Of a stretch of 8,417 bases of DNA, positions 5,929 through 8,417 are shown in pieces (positions within the stretch are counted from its first letter, which is position 1; every line of letters begins with the position of its first letter). The notes beneath the pieces are model-generated. The model worked only from the letters and a program-made list of their open reading frames with translations, was not told where the DNA came from and searched no databases. The translations under genes were made by a program, and so were the position numbers. Source of the DNA: Caldiserica bacterium UBA4822 (GTDB taxonomy: Bacteria > Caldisericota > Caldisericia > Cryosericales > Cryosericaceae); NCBI GenBank assembly GCA_002402295.1, contig DHFO01000015.1, positions 1-8,417 on the forward strand, written 5' to 3'.

Positions 5929-6878
5929 GCATGAACCTGGTTTCAGCGCAACTGCAAGCTGCGATGCGACGGGTCGCCGCGGTGGCAGAGCACGTGGAGA
6001 CGGTGATTCATGGCAAGCACGAGGAGGTGCTGCTGTCGCTGGTGCCGCTGATGGCAGGTGGCCACCTGCTGCTGCAGGATGTGCCGGGCGTCGGCAAGTC
6101 AACACTGGCCCAGGCGCTGGGGCAGTCCATCGGTGCTACATTCAGCAGGATTCAGTTCACGTCGGACCTTCTGCCAGCCGACATTCTGGGTGTGAATGTG
6201 TTCGAGTCGGGTGTGGGGGACTTTCGCTTTCGCCAGGGGCCTGTGTTTGCGAACATTGTCATGGCGGACGAGATTAATCGGGCGAGCCCCAAGACGCAGT
6301 CTGCCCTGCTGGAGGCGATGAACGACCGCCAGGTGAGCATCGATGGAACGACGTGGAAGCTTCCTGACCCTTTCTTCGTCATTGCGACCCAGAATCCCAT
6401 CGAGTATGCCGGAACGTATCCCTTGCCTGAAAGCGAGCTGGACCGTTTTCTTCTCTGCATGGCTATCGGATACCCGGACACTGACGCAGAGCGGAGGATT
6501 CTCGCTGAGCGGCCAATTCGTCAGCGCAGTGTGCCTCTGGAACCTGTGGCGACAGTGGACGACGTGCTGAAGATACAGGAGGCTGTCGACCAGGTCACGG
6601 TCGCGCCGGCTGTCCTGGACTACCTGGTTGCATTCGTGCATGCGACGCGGGAGGAACCCCTCTTCGAGGTTGGCGTGAGTCCTCGGGGTTCTATCGACCT
6701 GTTGAGGTCTGTTCGCGCTTGGGCGCTGCTGCGAGGTCGTGCCTTTGTCGTCCCTGACGACATCAAGACCATGGCGCCGTTTGTTGTTGCACACCGTATC
6801 GTGCGCCGAGGTAGCCGCCGCGGGGCGGCGCAGGCGGACCTCGATCACGTGTTCGAGCGAGTGCCCCCGCCCGCCTGA
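5925..6878 (+). CDS. MoxR-family AAA+ ATPase
   Basis: This 317-residue cytoplasmic AAA+ protein is of normal MoxR length. Its motifs are Walker A in DVPGVGKST (52-60), the family block RIQFTSDLLPADILG (75-89), Walker B IVMADEINRA (111-120, D115/E116), sensor 1 ATQNP (154-158, N157), TYPLPESELDRF (164-175) with arginine finger R174, and sensor 2 SPRGSIDLL (252-260, R254). MoxR proteins act as chaperone-like ATPases helping to assemble or activate partner complexes, and typically sit beside DUF58 genes as here. I chose GTG at 5925 because GGAAG (5913-5917) lies seven bases upstream; an ATG two codons later (5931) lacks proper spacing. The gene begins 14 bases after the binding-protein gene, with no terminator between them. 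Confidence 0.9.
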   Translation: MSMNLVSAQLQAAMRRVAAVAEHVETVIHGKHEEVLLSLVPLMAGGHLLLQDVPGVGKSTLAQALGQSIGATFSRIQFTSDLLPADILGVNVFESGVGDFRFRQGPVFANIVMADEINRASPKTQSALLEAMNDRQVSIDGTTWKLPDPFFVIATQNPIEYAGTYPLPESELDRFLLCMAIGYPDTDAERRILAERPIRQRSVPLEPVATVDDVLKIQEAVDQVTVAPAVLDYLVAFVHATREEPLFEVGVSPRGSIDLLRSVRAWALLRGRAFVVPDDIKTMAPFVVAHRIVRRGSRRGAAQADLDHVFERVPPPA

Positions 6879-6885
6879 CACAGTC

Positions 6886-7872
6886 ATGGAGATTCGCATC
6901 AGACGGCGTCATCGGTCAGAGCGTCTGACGGGAAGCGGCCTGCTGCTGTTTCTTGCGATTGTGTCCATCGGCGCCGTGGCGGTGAATTCGGGAAACAATC
7001 TCCTGTATCTTGTGTTCAGTTGTCTCTTGTCGTTCCTCATCCTGTCGGGAATCCTATCAGTCGTAAACCTTCAACATGTGCAGGTGTCCCTGGATGCCGC
7101 AGGGGACGTTGTCGCCGGGCAGCCGTCGGTGCTTGTCCTGCATGTCCGAGCTGAAGGTCGGTTTCCACTGTTCTTCGCACGGTTTCAGACACGCCTAGGT
7201 TTCACGACCAGCGTTATCGAGGCACCGTATGTTCCAGGCGGCACGGGGCAGGAGCTGACTGGCACGTTTACTGTCCCCAGGCGTGGACGCATCACTGGCG
7301 CGACCGTTACGCTGTCGTCCGTGTTTCCATTTGGCATTGTTGAGATGCGTCGTGAACTCGCAGCGGCAGGCGAACTTGTTGTCTACCCGGCGGTGTGGCC
7401 CGTCCAGGTCCAGGTTCAGACTGGTCACGAGGAGCAGCGCCTGGAACAATCGCGGGGTGGTGGCGATGGGGATTTCTTCTCACTGCGTCGGTACCAACCT
7501 GGAGACGGTGTGCGCTCCATTGATTGGAAGGCGTGGGCGCACAGTGGCAAGCCGTATGTCGTCGAACGTGAGGCGAGCTATCAGCGTGAGACGGTGGTAT
7601 ATCTCGAGACAGCACGTTCGGCGTGGGCAGATGATGCTGCGTTCGAGACGGCCGTGACCAAGGTTGCCAGTGCCATTACACAGGTCTTTGAGGCCGGCGA
7701 TGCTCTGGCACTCGCCCTTCCGGGTCACTTCGTGCACGTGCAGGACCGCTGGGCTTGGCAGGAGGCGATGGAACTGCTGGCCGATGTGCAGCCATCCCCG
7801 GGAAGCCCATCGCCAATCCCCTGGCACAGCGTAACCGTTGAGGACATTGTGCTGCTGCACCAGGGCACATGA
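6886..7872 (+). CDS. DUF58-domain membrane-anchored protein
   Basis: This protein has 328 residues. A basic N-terminus (RIRRRHRSERL) is followed by two adjacent hydrophobic segments (about 18-34 and 39-60), so the bulk of the protein is cytoplasmic or envelope-proximal. The DUF58 signature is clear: SLRRYQPGDGVRSIDWKAWA (199-218), then the HSGKPYVVEREA continuation. The following part, with TVVYLETARSAW (236-247), resembles the von Willebrand A-like fold often seen after this motif, but a full MIDAS site is not evident. The start is ATG 6886, seven bases after the moxR stop; a longer reading frame back to 6739 overlaps moxR by 140 bases and gives an unrelated peptide. No strong ribosome binding site is seen, so coupling to moxR is likely. 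It is presumed to work with the MoxR ATPase; the molecular function is not established. Confidence 0.87.
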   Translation: MEIRIRRRHRSERLTGSGLLLFLAIVSIGAVAVNSGNNLLYLVFSCLLSFLILSGILSVVNLQHVQVSLDAAGDVVAGQPSVLVLHVRAEGRFPLFFARFQTRLGFTTSVIEAPYVPGGTGQELTGTFTVPRRGRITGATVTLSSVFPFGIVEMRRELAAAGELVVYPAVWPVQVQVQTGHEEQRLEQSRGGGDGDFFSLRRYQPGDGVRSIDWKAWAHSGKPYVVEREASYQRETVVYLETARSAWADDAAFETAVTKVASAITQVFEAGDALALALPGHFVHVQDRWAWQEAMELLADVQPSPGSPSPIPWHSVTVEDIVLLHQGT

Positions 7873-8417
7873 GCCGGCTGGACTCCCGCAGGCTGCTGGG
7901 TTTTGCACTTGGACTGGTTGCCACGGGTTTCCTGGTCCTTGCCGAACCGTGGTATGGATTGTACGCGCTGGGGTTTGTCGTTGCCCTTCCTCTTGCAGGA
8001 CGGGTGCGTGGGCGCTGGACCCGTCGTATGGTCGAGTCGCTGCCTCTTGCATGGTTCCTGACGCTCGCTATCCTTGGCACCCAGCTTTTCAGCTTGCTGG
8101 CCCAGTCGATGCTCCTGGCTCTGCTATCGAGGTTCCTGCTTACCGAGAATGCACGCGATCAACAGGGACAGGTTCTCATTGCTCTCTTCATCACGGTACT
8201 GTCTACAGCTGGGTCCATTTCTCTCGCCTTTGGTTTCCTGCTTGTCGCGGAGTTTTTCACGGCAACCTTGCTCCTCATCGTGGCCCAGTTCCCTGACCGC
8301 GTTCCACGCCTCGGCGCCGGGTTCTATCAGACCATTGTGGCCGGCACAGTCCTATCGTTCGTCGTGGCAGGTCTTCTGTTCTTCGCCCTGCCGCGGCTGG
8401 CAGTGGGTACAAGCCGG
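7869..8417 (+). CDS. TgpA-like transglutaminase-family membrane protein, N-terminal part (runs off right edge)
   Basis: An open frame of 183 codons runs from ATG 7869, overlapping the DUF58 stop as ATGA, to the window end. It is strongly hydrophobic, with segments near 10-26, 29-45, 58-90 (probably two), 102-140 (probably two) and 154-175. The layout matches the DUF3488/TgpA N-terminal membrane domain: an RD-x-Q-x-x-L-like turn (ENARDQQGQVLIALF, 93-107), a later helix, and the FFALPR end (171-176) seen before the periplasmic transglutaminase core. The catalytic Cys-His-Asp region would lie beyond the window. The assignment rests on this topology and on position, since MoxR-DUF58-transglutaminase is a recurrent gene order. 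The upstream AGGG is weak, so translation is probably coupled to the DUF58 gene. Confidence 0.7.
   Translation, partial: MSRLDSRRLLGFALGLVATGFLVLAEPWYGLYALGFVVALPLAGRVRGRWTRRMVESLPLAWFLTLAILGTQLFSLLAQSMLLALLSRFLLTENARDQQGQVLIALFITVLSTAGSISLAFGFLLVAEFFTATLLLIVAQFPDRVPRLGAGFYQTIVAGTVLSFVVAGLLFFALPRLAVGTSR

Noticed and set aside
5931..5933. ATG 5931 as the moxR start
   Set aside because: The AGGTGA just before it is too close to serve as a ribosome binding site, while GTG 5925 has GGAAG at seven bases. The difference is only two residues, so this stays a minor uncertainty.
6739..6885. N-terminal extension of the DUF58 protein to an upstream ATG at 6739
   Set aside because: It would overlap moxR by 140 bases and add an arginine- and serine-rich peptide unlike the family. 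ATG 6886 gives the normal basic-then-hydrophobic N-terminus.
6099..6899. 266-codon minus-strand open frame
   Set aside because: It is antisense to moxR, which has every AAA+ motif intact; the antisense peptide has no recognisable family features.
7480..8080. Minus-strand open frames over the DUF58/TgpA junction
   Set aside because: They are antisense to two well-supported genes and have no recognisable domain.

Overview
This window looks like a chromosomal segment from an anaerobic or facultatively anaerobic bacterium of moderately high GC (roughly 55-60% by eye). The main clue to metabolism is a two-gene NfnA-NfnB pair, the electron-bifurcating NADH-dependent reduced ferredoxin:NADP+ oxidoreductase typical of anaerobes. 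Genes are tightly packed, with 4-8 nt overlaps and some GTG and TTG starts. I cannot name the species or phylum from the sequence. I see no mobile element, CRISPR array, tRNA or rRNA, and no gene-free stretch longer than about 160 bases.

Left part, minus strand: the first 37 codons of a gene resembling a class I SAM-dependent methyltransferase (1-113, running off the left edge); a 157-base intergenic region with small inverted repeats (114-270); then nfnB (271-1695) and nfnA (1692-2549), which overlap by ATGA and are read right to left.

Centre, plus strand: a 121-base divergent promoter region (2550-2670) separates nfnAB from an ABC importer operon of the glycine betaine/choline/carnitine (OpuC / YehZYXW-OsmF) type. 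The order is permease (2671-3336), ATPase (3329-4087), a 72-residue protein resembling a single CBS domain (4133-4351), second permease (4348-4995) and a lipoprotein solute-binding protein (5005-5910). The CBS-like protein lies in the same reading frame as the ATPase. One TAA codon (4085-4087) followed by 15 open sense codons separates them, exactly where related ATPases carry a fused C-terminal CBS tail. This is the most unusual feature of the window.

Right part, plus strand: only 14 bases after the importer, with no visible terminator, comes a MoxR AAA+ ATPase (5925-6878), a DUF58 protein (6886-7872) and the membrane N-terminus of a TgpA-like transglutaminase-family protein (7869-8417, cut by the right edge). 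This is the widespread MoxR-DUF58-transglutaminase module, generally thought to act at the cell envelope. The spacing suggests one long transcript from about 2657 onward that joins compatible-solute uptake to this module.
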